Of a DNA stretch of 64,000 nucleotides, positions 12,895 to 23,521 are shown in pieces. The notes under the pieces are model-generated. The model ran no database searches and was not told the DNA's origin. It saw only the letters and a program-made list of their open reading frames with translations. This stretch comes from Leptasterias polaris. Lineage: Eukaryota > Echinodermata > Asteroidea > Forcipulatida > Asteriidae. The position numbers were made by a program, and so were the translations under genes. Within the stretch, counting starts at the first letter, position 1. Each line of letters starts with the position of its first letter. The stretch lies in assembly GCA_037783415.1 (NCBI GenBank), contig JAZGTN010000119.1, forward strand, positions 372,001 through 436,000, read 5' to 3'.

Positions 12895-13390
12895 AGCAAC
12901 TGTATAGCTTCGATGAATTTGACAGAGCGATACAGAGACAATAAAGAGACAGGTAAATGTATAATACGACAGGTAAAGAAATTTGAGGTGAATGATAATA
13001 CCAAGGAACGAAAAAATAGTTTGAGGAACGCATTGATAAGTTGAAAGAACGAAATAATAACTCGAGGCAATTAAATACTTATTCGACAGAATGATTTGAT
13101 AATTCGACGGAACGCAATCAGAATTCAAGGGAACAAAATAACAATTCGATGCAATGAAATACTTATTCGACAGAATAATAATAATAATTCTACGGAACGC
13201 AATGAGAATTCAAGGGAGCAAAATAATAATTCGATGGCAAGGAATTACTAATTCGATGGAACAAAACATCATTTCTGGGGAACGAAATACAATTCGAGCG
13301 AAGCACGAAATAGTAACTCGACGGAACGAAATCATAATTCGACGAAACGCAATCAACATTCGAGAGAACGAAGTAATAGTTTGTTGAAAA
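12895..13390. repeat. Degenerate tandem array of about 25-bp units (GGAACGAAATAATAATTCGAC type)
   Basis: About 18 diverged units share GGAACGAAAT and AATTCGA blocks. The open frames on both strands here follow the repeat and should not be taken as genes. The right part is the better preserved. It resembles the arm repeats of the foldback element at 42994-44020. Confidence 0.8.
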
Positions 13391-14243
13391 GAAATGTCAG
13401 TACTGTTTGTTCTTGGACACAATATTTAAATATCTGGCTGATATCCTGTTAAAACAGAATATAAAAATAAATTATCTATAGTGTACCATTTAACGGTCCA
13501 GATCTTCAAAACCGCCTACTTTTTCATTTCACAATTTTTCAATATCATTTCAATCAGCGATCTGTACCATAAATTTCTTATACATTTCGCTGATTCCGAA
13601 TGGTATACACTTTGTGTGTTGTGGTATTCATATTGGTGTGATATAATTGATTCACCATGCGGACATGCCGTAAAATAGGTCTACTGAACCTAATCTAGGC
13701 CTAAATCGTAGCCAGTTCGTTCATTCAACTTGGCTAAACATCCCAACATGGATTGGAGATATCAATCTGACTTTACTCAAGCTTTTACGAAACTAAACAG
13801 AAAACCGGTTTTAAATGGCCAGCCAACTTGCATTAAAAAGGAGCGAAAAAATGAAAGATCAACAAGATGAAATGGACACGTATTCCCCCAGAAAAAAATA
13901 ACAATTTTGAGGGTTTTTCATCTTCAAGTTTTCTGAGAAACAGTAGCATGATAGTAGCATGTTATCTTTTTTTCATGAAAAATACAGTTTTTGTATGGAT
14001 TTTTGTCTCCCCCCAAAACAACATTGATAAAGTTTCCTTAAGGTTTACGGGTTATCGTTTGGTTTTTGTCAACGTAATGCTGTTTTATAGGCAAAATAAT
14101 CATCAAAGATACAATTTTAAAAGTAACTTGGGAAAAACTCAGCTGAATACTAAACCTGTTGTAATTTTGTAAATTAGTGTATAAAAATTGCTTGTTATAC
14201 TTACCCCCTAGTCCTATACTGCGATTGCCCAACAGCCATATAG

Positions 14244-14663
14244 TATGGTGGCCCTGAAGGGACATCGCATATCGCAAACGTGTGCGCATACGTATGCAAT
14301 GTCGTGAAACAATTCGCGAATATATGCGCACACGTATGCAATGTCGTGAAACAATTCGCGAATATGTGCGCACACGTACGCAATGTCGTGAAACAAATCG
14401 CGAATGTGTGCACACATTCGCGATTTGTTTCACGACATTGCATACCGTGTGCGCACACATTCGCGAATTGTTTCACGACATTGCATACGTGTGCGCACAT
14501 TATTCGCGATTTGTTTCACGACATTGCATACGTGTGCGCACATATTCGCGAATTGTTTCACGACATTGCATACGTGTGCGCACACATTCCCGATTTGTTT
14601 CACGACATTGCATACGTGTGCGCACACGTATGCGATATGCGATGTCCCTTCAGGGCCACCATA
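14244..14663. mobile_element. Palindromic element with 42-bp repeats in inverted arms
   Basis: The ends GGTGGCCCTGAAGGGACATC and GATGTCCCTTCAGGGCCACC are inverted. Inside, three units of the form CGTATGCAATGTCGTGAAAC + AATTCGCGAATATGTGCGCACA run forward, then five run reversed around a centre at GTGTGCACAC near 14410. The unit is about 42 bases, a multiple of three with no stop, so several frames on both strands stay open. It has the architecture of Foldback-type transposons, whose arms are tandem repeats. Confidence 0.85.
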
Positions 14664-15024
14664 ATATAGGCCTATCTTTCGCATACTCTCAAGGTGTGCC
14701 AAATTCCATGTGGGTATCGCTGCAAATTGGTAAAATAGGACACATTTTAATTGCTAACATTTCGTTTATGTTAATAAAAATAGGTCATTATCAAACACTG
14801 AAAAGGGAAATGTGCTCCTACAGATAGTGGTATGGCTCGCTTTTCTGAAATCCCCAGGCTTTTGCTTTGGTGGTTCTTTTTGTGTGTGTTTTGTTATATC
14901 ATTTCATTTTCATTTAAAAAAAATGATTCTTTGTTCTGGTGATAGCTTGATCAAATACACTTTCAACTGGCGTCTTAGACAAAGACAAAAAAAAATAGGG
15001 AGACCTCCAATGTAGAGCTAGTCA

Positions 15025-15216
15025 GGGCCCAATTTATAGAGCTGCTTAAGCACAAAAAGTAGCTTAGCACAACCAAAATATGCTTACCAGAATAAGGTTA
15101 CCAACAAAACTACCATGTCACATGTACAATTTGTAACTGGTATCCTGCTCATTTCTGCTAAGCAACAAATTGTTAAGCAATATTTTCTGCTTAAGCAGCT
15201 CTATGAAATTGGACCC
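15025..15216. mobile_element. MITE, GGGCCCAATTTCATAGAG family, full length
   Basis: The ends GGGCCCAATTTATAGAGC and GCTCTATGAAATTGGACCC are inverted and followed inward by CTGCTTAAGCA on both sides. The element is 192 bases, with shared interior blocks ATGCTTACCAGAATAAGGTT and ACTGGTATCCTGCTCATTTC. Other copies are at 25816, 45753 and 54678, with an interrupted one at 23522. Confidence 0.85.
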
Positions 15217-15300
15217 AGCTCAGTTGGTAGAGCACCGGCACGTAAACCCTCGGAGGTCGCTGGTGCAGATCCTGCTCTAGTATTTTTTTTTTAATAACGC
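15217..15300 (+). mobile_element. tRNA-like SINE head
   Basis: AGCTCAGTTGGTAGAGCAC is a near-perfect tRNA A-box region. It is followed by TCGCTGGTGCAGATCCTGCT, a weakened B box, and a T-run at 15284-15292. There is no acceptor stem. It directly abuts the MITE to its left. Confidence 0.55.
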
Positions 15301-15520
15301 GAAAGTTAATTATATTTACCCTTTGTCACTTTCCTTTGAGGTTTATTACTTGATGAATGCAAAACAAATAACTTTAATAATATATTTATCTATTAATAAT
15401 TACGGATGTTGTTTTTGACTACCTTTTGAAGACAATATTACAAGTTAGACAGTGGGGACAATCGGTTCTCAAAGCCTGTTGTTCTTGTTGGGTTTTTTTA
15501 GAAAGTGGTGTGCGAAATAA

Positions 15521-16045
15521 AATTGATATAATAATAATAATAATAATAATAATCGGCATTTAAAGACGCTCTACTTAGTAAACTAAATCACAGCGCTTAC
15601 AATAATCAACAAGTAAATAATAGATTAATTAATTTACTGCAATAAATTGACTAATGTTGAAAGAGATATGTTTTAATCATCTTCTTGAATTGGTCGGTTG
15701 AGTTGGCATTTTGAACAAAAAAGGGTAGACTGTTCCACTCCCTTGCTGCAGTGACTGTGAAGGTTCTGTCACCAGCTTTGTTGTGGGTGCGTGGGAAAGT
15801 CAGACGAAAGGGGTTTGAGCTAGACCGGAGGTTTGATCTGGAGGAAGTGTACCGCAGAACGCAGGATTGCATATAATCTGGTGACTGGTTGTGAAATAAT
15901 TTGTATACCAAAAGAAATATCTTGTAACGAACTCGTTTGGGGATGGGTAACCAGTGTAGTGACTGCAGCAAAGGAGTGGAATCCTGTCTTCCTGTGATAT
16001 CTTTTGAGATGGTTCTAAAGAAACAAATGCGGTCATCAACGTGGG
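15521..16045 (-). pseudogene. LINE (CR1/L2-like) RT C-terminal fragment with ATT tail
   Basis: On the minus strand the frame reads VDDRICFFRTISKDITGR, then QDSTPLLQSLHWLPIPKR, and continues to a stop at 15651, with the hallmark LHWLP, YKLFHNQSPDY and GDRTFTV..AREWNSLP segments. These are the region downstream of the polymerase motifs in CR1/L2-type LINE proteins. The 3' UTR holds GTAAGCGCTGTGA and ends in an (ATT)n microsatellite (about 15523-15553), a typical 3' tail. The 5' part of the element is absent, so it is a 5'-truncated insertion. The remaining frame has no stop, so it is fairly young. Confidence 0.85.
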
Positions 16046-17040
16046 TTGATGTACGACTGTGTATACCGCTGTCAGGCCTGACCGATCAGATTATATACAC
16101 GGACGAAGAAAGGTTGGATACGAAAGGTCACATAAACCCACGTGACTTGTTTTAATCCACCCAGTCGTACGAATGACTTACAAACCATGACGTGATAAGT
16201 GAATATTGTCATGTTCTCTCTATTTCAATCTAGCGTAAATGAATGCACGACGGTTTTTTATTTAGCACATAAATCATCGATGGATGTTTTGAAAACAAAG
16301 AGCGTTCCTAACTCAGAATGCACGCGAAGGGCTTTAAGGGCTTGGCTGAATAATATCGACTGATTAATTCGAAGTGTCAGACTAGCAATATAAATCCCTA
16401 TTTTGTTCTAACCCTTTCCGTTTCACTTGGAAAAACAGCTCTTTAACTGACAAGTTCCCCTCGTACGAAGTCATACTATTTACCGAAGTGGATGTCGTTG
16501 TCTATACCGTAGATCCTAATCAATGGATATTACGTCGGAAGTGTAGACCCTGGTGATGGGCCGTGATTGCCCGGCGGTGAGTACTGTGTCGTGCACGGTG
16601 AAGGTTTTAAGAGCGAGATCGGTACAAACTCATCGTTCGGATTGAAGAACCAGCAGCACATCCCTCTCGATGCAGTTAAATGCTGGAAAAATTTGCATTT
16701 GCAACTAGAACTATTTTGGTTTATAATTTCCCCCTATTGAAATCGTCAGAATAACTACAGTGTAGAGTTCTCAGTGTATATTTTAGAGTATAATATTTAA
16801 TGTAATTTAAAATGATGTCAAAATCAAAGTTTGGGCTCTGGTAAAAAAAATTCAAAACTAAGATTATACACAACTTGCATTATTGTTTTTGAAATAAAGA
16901 CTATAGTACAAAATGAGATTTAAGTGATTCTTTTTCAAACTTACATGTATATATTGTCAAGAATGAGAGCATTAGGCAAGCAAAGTTCGACATTTCAGGC
17001 GAACATTTTCTTTTTTTGAAGCAAGGTTTTTTCACCGTTT
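16046..17040. other. Unannotated stretch, no gene seen
   Basis: Includes CpG-richer DNA at 16530-16660 with a consensus-like splice donor (GGCGGTGAGT at about 16572), but no frame that I recognise leads into it. Confidence 0.5.
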
Positions 17041-17061
17041 TTGTTATGCTGTTGTTGTATC

Positions 17062-17125
<64 letters not shown>

Positions 17126-17130
17126 GTTTT
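17041..17130. repeat. (GTT)n microsatellite
   Basis: About 28 GTT units with one GTC interruption near 17103. Open frames of poly-Cys or poly-Asn here are artefacts of it. Confidence 0.97.
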
Positions 17131-17810
17131 GTTTTGGTTTTGGTTGCCGTTTTCGTCTGGGGTGGAGCCTCTGAAGTATGGACACAATCAGGTGTGCATT
17201 TGCCTTTACCTCATTGTATATATATATATATTTTATGTTTATTTTTGTGGGGGGAAAGAGTTCAGATTAAGCATGTCTTCCATCCCTACCCCCCGCTGAT
17301 TACGCCACTGTGTGTCAGTGACTTATTAGAAAAATAATTATGTTGATATGTTTGGATTTCTGAAAAGGTAATAAACAACTCCTCCTAATTAAAAATTGTA
17401 TGAATTTGTATCGAGGCGACAAGACGACACTCTCAGTGTAGCCGTCATCATCAAAAGGCAATAAGCTGGTGTTCGTTTCCACACCGTGCCTCCGACTTGA
17501 TCGCTAACTAAATTGTTTCATCTTTAAAGGTTATTCAAAAGCAGGTGTTGTTATAGTGAAGCGTTTGGTAACTTCAATTTTTTGTTGGGAATATTTTCCC
17601 CAAAAGCACTTTTTGAAAAAGATTAGCATGAAATGTTTTGCCTATACTAACAAACATATATCTTTTAGAGTTTAATTATATATTTTCTGATTTATAACAA
17701 TTGTTTTGTATATCAATTCCTTTTGATGATTACATATGAATCTGCACTTAAGGACATTGTAGCACTGAACCATTTAGTCATTGGATTCTATTTCACTAAC
17801 TTAAATGCAG

Positions 17811-18276
17811 AGTATCCCTTTGGTTTTTGGAACCTTTTGATTGTTTTAAGCCAGCCTAGAAATGTAGATAATATGCAATCAAGTTAACCTGTGAAAATTT
17901 CATTTCAAAATGTTGTAGCCTCATCATGCAGCAAACGATTCTCAGATTGAAATGTTTTTCGAATTCATCTCCCTCTCTCTAAAACAACATTCCGTTTAAG
18001 GGAATTGTTTCTCAAAACGTTTGAAATAGACCTTATGCATTGACGTCACCAAGCCGCCATCTTAGAGGTAAACTGATGATGAAACAATGGAAACGCGCTG
18101 ATTTGTACGCGCGGCGCACAAGACTGGCCAATGAGCATCTTCCTTTTGACCTCTAGGTGAGGGCGCCCTACTCAAATGACGTCATATGCATAAGGTCTAT
18201 TATGAAGAGCTGCAGTGCTTCTTAACGAGTAAGTTTTTATGGTCATTAAGTTTTGGAGATACCAAATGTTAAAAAG
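17811..18276 (+). mobile_element. TTAAAGGCAAAGTATAC-family MITE, split by a younger insertion
   Basis: The left part (CAGAGTATCCCTTTGGTTTT, AACCTGTGAAAATTTCATTT, CGATTCTCAGATTGAAATG) and the right part (GAGCTGCAGTGCTTCTTA, AGTAAGTTTTTATGGTCATT) are collinear with 38825-39197 and 54052-54434. The 173-bp element at 18027-18199 interrupts it. Joining the flanks restores a single TA. Confidence 0.75.
18027..18199 (+). mobile_element. 173-bp promoter-like MITE, copy 1
   Basis: The termini TAGACCTTATGCATTGACG and CATATGCATAAGGTCTA are inverted with a TA duplication. The interior carries TGACGTCA near both ends, AAGCCGCCATCTTAG (the reverse of a YY1-type AAGATGGCGGC), GGCCAATGAGC (a CCAAT box) and a CpG-rich ACGCGCGGCGC core. 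By eye it is identical to 27186-27358. There is no ORF. Confidence 0.88.
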
Positions 18277-19380
18277 CGGATATATTTTTCTGAAAGAATT
18301 AGCTCCGGTATAAACGTCAGGATCATCAGTGAGCTACTGGACTTCAACTAATCACTTCTCCCCTCATTTACTTTTAACCCATTAATTTCCATAAACAATT
18401 AAATCATCAATTTCCAAAAGCAAGCAACATTACAGACTGAGTTATATCTTGGAATGATGGGTTACCCATTGCAACTTGCACCAAGTATAGTTTCAGATTG
18501 AATATTTCCCAATGTTACAATCCTGTCATTAACCCGATATCGTTAAAGACTTGTTTGTTTGTGTAGAGCGTTCTGCGCATCGAATAAGGAAATGATATGC
18601 TGTGTAGAGTGCATTGTGGCGTATTTAATGCTCGGCAGCGCATCATGACTTATTCAGGAGGTAAGCAGTTGCAGTATAATATAGAGGGTCTTGTGATCAG
18701 CAATGATTGCCCGGAAGATCATAAGGGAATACCTTTCCTCCCCGTCGAGACTCTTCTTCATCTGCCGGCATTGAGTTACTCTTATATTGAAAAACAACAT
18801 CGGGGAACATTTCTTGATTGATCTATGATTCGAGCCAAGCGGCCGCACACGCTAATCGCATGACTCCATTGACCAAGTCACGTTAGCACGTCACGGCACC
18901 GCATGTCTCGTGAACACCAGCGGAAAATTGACAGAATTGGATCAGGGGGCGACTGTTTCACAATCTCTGTGGATTGCGAATCCAAACGCAAGAGGATTAC
19001 CGACCCGAATTGATCAAAAAAACAATATTCTGATGTATCATACCGGCTTCAAAATAATTGTCAAATCGTGAGCGTATAGGTGTGTGTTCATGGGCAAGTG
19101 CGTCCTAGTGGTTTCTCGACGTATGACATTGCAAACATGAACTCGCCTATGGTTCATTGGGAAATAATGCCGTTATATCAAAATACATCTCTGCAGCTAA
19201 CTGAATTATGTGGCCCAATGATACACGCATCGATCTCTTTTAGGTTATAGTTAAAGCGAAAGAACATCACTGGTTTTGATGAGAGAAAAAACCCCACATC
19301 CCATCCTCTTCAATAAACACACCACCATATTAAGACGTAACTATAAATAAACTTGTGGGTACAACCGTGTGTAAAATCTG

Positions 19381-19517
19381 TAGGAGTGTTGGCTCTGAAA
19401 AGAGCCGGTTTGGTCTCGACAGTCTGCTCGTCTTCAGGATTTTGTTCTGAAGACGAGTAGAGTATACTGTTCAAAACGTCAAGACCAAACCGGCTCTTTT
19501 CAGAGCCAACACTCCTA
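19381..19517. mobile_element. 137-bp hairpin element with histone-type stem-loops in both arms
   Basis: The ends TAGGAGTGTTGG and CCAACACTCCTA are inverted and arms of nearly 40 bases match. The right arm holds GGCTCTTTTCAGAGCC (19492-19507), a six-pair stem with a UUUC loop, preceded by CCAAACC: this is the sequence of the metazoan replication-dependent histone mRNA 3' stem-loop. The left arm (19391-19406) is its reverse complement. The centre is another hairpin (CTCGTCTTCAG ... CTGAAGACGAG). No histone ORF or purine-rich downstream element is nearby. The TA at both ends fits a TA duplication. Confidence 0.8.
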
Positions 19518-20261
19518 GAGTTTACTCATGGTTGGTATACGCACCCGCAAGTTACAACAACTTCTTGTTTTCCACGCCACATGCAAAGCTTCAAAGTCCT
19601 CTTGGTTGACTTTAACTTTTCAAATCTCTCAGAGCCTCGAAAAACAGAACAAAACAATAGTGTACAAACATGAGCGGAGTTTCAACCATACATATGTTGA
19701 CGTTTTGTGGGGGATTTTAGGGTTATTAGGAATGTGGCAATTGAATTAAGCAACGGTCCTTTCAGCGGTCTTAAAGGTAAAGGCAATTTATTTGTGTATT
19801 TAGACCCGAGTTAGAAATTGTGTAATATTTTGTATGTATAAAAAATACCTTGCTCTAAAGTAATGATTGTGAACATCCTGCGAAATTATTTGGTCTGAAA
19901 TGATCCCGTTGGTTAGAAATTAGAGATTGGGTTGATACCCGCTGTAACCTCGCTAAACGTGGATTGATTTGACGTTCTTGATGAAAATACGATGACGTTT
20001 TTTTCTTCTTCTGTTTTCTCAATAAGAAGGCACTGTGTTCAGCTGAAACTGCCACAGGTGACTTTGATTGAATCTTTCTTAATTATTGGGCCGATAAATC
20101 AGCATTACGTTTACAAAAACTAAACGATGATCCTGTACCTTTAAACACTTGACAGTGTCTAAGTTGTTCAGTTTTCTCCAGAGGATTAGTACTGTATGAA
20201 CCATAATGCAAACAACGGTTAGAGTCATTGCTAACAATAAGGTCTGAAACTAGGATCCAAG

Positions 20262-20600
20262 TTGAAGGTGGATGACATTTTTTACTTCATGATAACCCAA
20301 TATTTCAAGGAGCTTCTGCAAACAGCGTCACCACTAGTGAAGTATAATATTGAAGAGCAACGATTTCTTCATATCAACGGAAAAATATATTTCGGTTTCA
20401 CCAAAGCAAGCAGCCATAAACAATCTGAATTAAAATTCCGTCCTTTCTATCTAAGCAACACGAATCCACCCCTGAAAGAGTACTACAATACCAAAAGCTG
20501 CATGCTTGATCATTTATATGAGTTACACAAAGCCAAAAATATACTATACTTAAAAGCCAGTATTCCAAAAAACATGCAGAAAAAAAAGTTGGTTAGCTAA
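20262..20600 (+). CDS. Hypothetical ORF, 112 aa, unrecognised
   Basis: This open frame in A/T-rich DNA ends in TAA and is not built from visible repeats. The product is basic and rich in Lys, Tyr and Phe, with segments such as FLHINGKIYFGFTKAS and LYELHKAKNILYLKAS. There is no signal peptide, membrane helix or known motif. It may be chance, a last exon, or transposon debris. I list it because its composition is more protein-like than other open frames here. Confidence 0.15.
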   Translation: MKVDDIFYFMITQYFKELLQTASPLVKYNIEEQRFLHINGKIYFGFTKASSHKQSELKFRPFYLSNTNPPLKEYYNTKSCMLDHLYELHKAKNILYLKASIPKNMQKKKLVS

Positions 20601-21117
20601 CGCTAAAATGTGGGATTCGAATTGTTGCTTCTGGCCACCGGACGAGCTGGTAAGACATCTGCTCTAGCATGTCACAGGTCTTGGGTTTTCTTTTTTCCAG
20701 TGCTTAATATACATCGGTGTAGAGAAGAAAAAACAAAAACAAAAACAAACCAATCAAAAAAAATAGTTGGGTTACTTTAACTAGCAATGCGCGCGTGCAT
20801 AACCTAAGTGGTCAGGGAATAAGACATATGATGGCTGAAAGTTGGCACTAGGACCAAGTCTCGCGCGTATTCATACGCGAGTTTTTTTCCTTCGCGCGTT
20901 AAAGCAATGTATGTGGGACTAAAGTAGTCCTCAAAATGTTTGAATACGCAAGAGACTTGCGAGGTCTAAAAGGTGAATGGAATGCAAACCGGAAGGCTCA
21001 AGACGTTTTCTTACGTGTGGAATAACGAGTGAAAAGCACCATGAATATAACCAATTTCTAAGAAAGGACCAATCCTTGCTTCTTTTGTCCCTCCAGCAGG
21101 CATTGTTTTAATTGTGT

Positions 21118-21540
21118 GTGTGTGTGTGTAGCAGTTATCGCGTAGTTCCGCTTCTGCCGTTTCGACTATTTTTTCTGTCAGCTCCGTCCATTCCTCCTTG
21201 GACAGAAGTCTTAGGTAGTCCAACCCAGCTGTCTTGTGAAGACGCTTGCCTACTGTCTTAAGGTCTCGGTCGAGCACCACTGGTAAAGTGACACGAGGGC
21301 GTCCTCGCCAGACGTCTACACCAGGTTCCGAACGGAAGTACTCATCTATGAATAGTTGAGCAGGTACATCTCTCGGGAGCCGCAAGACGTGTCCGAAGAG
21401 TCGCCAGCGTAGGTCAACTGCAAGTTGTGCTCGCTTGGTTGGTACTGTCAGACCACGGACATTGAATGTGGCAATGGTCAAGGATGAGGGGGAGCTCCCC
21501 GGGGAAAGATGTCGAAACGAGATAGACATGTGTAGAGAAA
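21118..21540 (-). pseudogene. Internally deleted LINE: endonuclease start joined to RT C-terminus
   Basis: An open frame from an ATG at 21529 encodes TIATFNVRGLTVPTKRAQ, the start of an AP-type endonuclease domain (of the type often labelled craniofacial development protein 2-like). It runs directly into RWRLFGHVLRLPRDVPAQ, from the far C-terminus of the reverse transcriptase region. The junction is near 21410, after AVDL. The rest of the endonuclease and all RT catalytic motifs are missing, yet the frame stays open through IVETAEAELRDN. It ends in a (CA)n run (plus-strand GT run at 21113-21129), which I read as the element's 3' tail. It is a non-autonomous deletion derivative that could still be mobilised in trans. 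Confidence 0.8.
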
Positions 21541-22033
21541 ATAGCGAATGGAAAATCACTGAAAGGTTATTGTTGGTTACTCGGCCGTGCAGAACATAAC
21601 AAAAGGCTTGTTGTTACATATGTTTCGGGTTGCTTGGAGTTATATGTGTACTAGAGCTGTACTGTAGATTTAGTATAGACCAGAATGTACGTTTTTAAGG
21701 AGATATCGGTGGATATTACCTTCCATTTACTACTGAGAATATCTGTAGATGTAGTGATGTGTTAGCTTGATCCTGACATAAAGCATGTGTCCCTTGGTGA
21801 GAGATTTTTGAATGTTTGTTACAAACATGTTGGAGCGATCCGTAAACAACGTCCATTCGCGGTCGTACCTCAGCACATCCAGAATGAAATAATGTTTAAT
21901 TTTGACATTAATTCGCAAATCATTTTTTGGCATTGTTGAGTTTGTTATTCAACAAGGTTGTCCAATTTTAAAGGACGCTGATGACCCTGAAGGTCACGAT
22001 GTGCACAATGTGTGTGTGCTGGCCAAACTCAGC

Positions 22034-22061
22034 TGACGTCATCATCATCATCATCATCACA
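22034..22061. repeat. (CAT)n microsatellite beginning in TGACGTCA
   Basis: About seven CAT units directly follow a TGACGTCA octamer at 22034-22041. Confidence 0.85.
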
Positions 22062-22145
22062 ATTAATAATGTTGGTTTGGGCCATTGTTGAAAGTCAGCA
22101 TCCTCTTGTGTTAGGCTATACCATTGACTCCCATGATGGCAGTGT

Positions 22146-22294
22146 GTGACGTGCGTGCACATGACGTCATTTGTGTAGGGTGCCCTCATTGGCTGATAAT
22201 CTGCACCACTGCGTACATAGCTGCGCGTTTCCATTGTTTCATCGTAGTTTTACCTCTAAGATGGCGGCTTGATGACGTCAATGCATAATGTCCA
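22146..22294 (-). mobile_element. Diverged copy of the promoter-like MITE
   Basis: On the minus strand this aligns with the 173-bp element: GATGACGTCA next to AAGATGGCGGCTT on one side, ATGACGTCATTTGTGTAGGG and CCCTCATTGGCTG (CCAAT reversed) on the other. The core GTACATAGCTGCGCG is preserved in part. Copies at 18027 and 27186 are therefore the young members of an older family. Confidence 0.7.
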
Positions 22295-22730
22295 TGCAGA
22301 GGGTGCGTGTCCCCCCCACCCGCCCCCAAGGTTCCCTTGCTCTAACACACCCTTCCCCTCTTGTAAAGAAGTATTCTCCCCTCTCCCCGAACATCCTGTG
22401 GTTCTCAAGACACAATAGGAGTGGAGTTTACACCTTTGCTACATGTCGAGCACTAATGTTATACATAAACTGAGCCCGATATTGTTTCAGAGGGACGAGA
22501 GTGTCCCCAAATGTTTCCATATTCTAGCACACCCTATGTTAACCACCTCCGCCCATCGAAGGCCTTTTCTCCAATCTTATTATTACTAACGTGTTTGGGT
22601 TTTTATTTACATTGTCATTAATTGGTTAAATGGTAACACACGCTAGATTTGACTTAGTCTTGGTACAAGACGTCTTTAGCGCATTATTACTGTTTAATTA
22701 CTATAATACAATAGCCGTGTTAGTCTGGTA

Positions 22731-22906
22731 GATAAAACAATGACAATAGTGGTAGCACTTAATGACTAACTAATTACACTAAAAAACTGCAAGAGCTTTC
22801 GTAGCAACAACTACTTCATCAGATGCAAGTAGTTGCTGTACGAAAGCTCATGCATTTTTTGTTAAATGTAATATAGGTAGTCAGTGATACCACTATCGTC
22901 ATTGTT
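22731..22906. mobile_element. Hairpin MITE (CAATGACAATAGTGGTA ends)
   Basis: The left AACAATGACAATAGTGGTA is mirrored on the right by TACCACTATCGTCATTGTT up to a short spacer. The inner arms GAGCTTTCGTAGCAACAACT and AGTAGTTGCTGTACGAAAGC form a long hairpin around TCATCAGATGC. There is no coding capacity. Confidence 0.75.
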
Positions 22907-23433
22907 GAATTACTGTACACTGTCGCTATATTGTTCTGTCACCAACCAGGCAGAAAACAGAACGCACTTATTTCGTCTTTTATCAAGACTAAAACATGGG
23001 ACTTTGAATTCTCACCCATTTCAAAGTATTGAGAAACCGCAACTTCACAATTGTTTAAATCATTCCCCAGTGGTGTTGTGGATGATCCTGTCTCGTTAAA
23101 GTATCTCTCATCTATCCCTGTCGATATCAACTGATTCGTTCGTCATCCCCGTTTGTTTATCTTCCCTTTCCTACTATAGGGGCCTTGACTTCTTTCAGTA
23201 ATGTTTTGACTACACAAATTTAGAACACAACCTTTCTTTAAAAAAGAATTGAAAATACAATTAAATTTGCAAACTGCTAAAGGACCTATGGTATCAATGC
23301 AAAACAAAGTTAGTGGCTAGAGGTTTCGGCCATAATAGTCTGTCTCAACCCGCTACGTACATACAGAGGTAGTCGTAGAAGAATTCACAAATTAATCAAA
23401 CTAACGTCATAACCTTTATTTCTTTTCTGAGCA

Positions 23434-23448
23434 ATGACGCAACAACAA

Positions 23449-23483
<35 letters not shown>
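23434..23483. repeat. (CAACAG)n microsatellite
   Basis: CAA units followed by about six CAACAG or AGCAAC units. The apparent poly-Cys frame on the minus strand is an artefact. Confidence 0.95.
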
Positions 23484-23521
23484 AACGTTTAAAAGTCGAC
23501 ACAGAACCACGTAAAACACAG

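Noticed and set aside
12763..13128. 121-codon hydrophobic frame on the minus strand
   Set aside because: It overlaps the degenerate AATTCGA/GGAACG tandem array, and its hydrophobicity comes from A/T-rich composition.
14280..14827. Overlapping long frames on both strands with repeating CAHIRELFHDIAY-type peptides
   Set aside because: They follow a 42-base repeat without stops; several frames on both strands are equally open, which is not expected of a coding sequence.
15225..15280. Possible tRNA gene
   Set aside because: A good A-box region, but the B box is weak and no acceptor stem can form. Treated as a SINE head. The same applies at 10680, 45600, 50795 and 57310.
16530..16660. CpG-richer stretch with a splice-donor-like GGTGAGT
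   Set aside because: A single donor-like match with no recognisable coding frame or acceptor does not support an exon.
17041..17185. Poly-Cys and poly-Asn proteins
   Set aside because: Readings of the (GTT)n microsatellite in two frames.
19481..19517. 3' end of a real histone gene
   Set aside because: The stem-loop is perfect, but no histone reading frame lies upstream on either strand and the motif occurs in both arms of a hairpin element.
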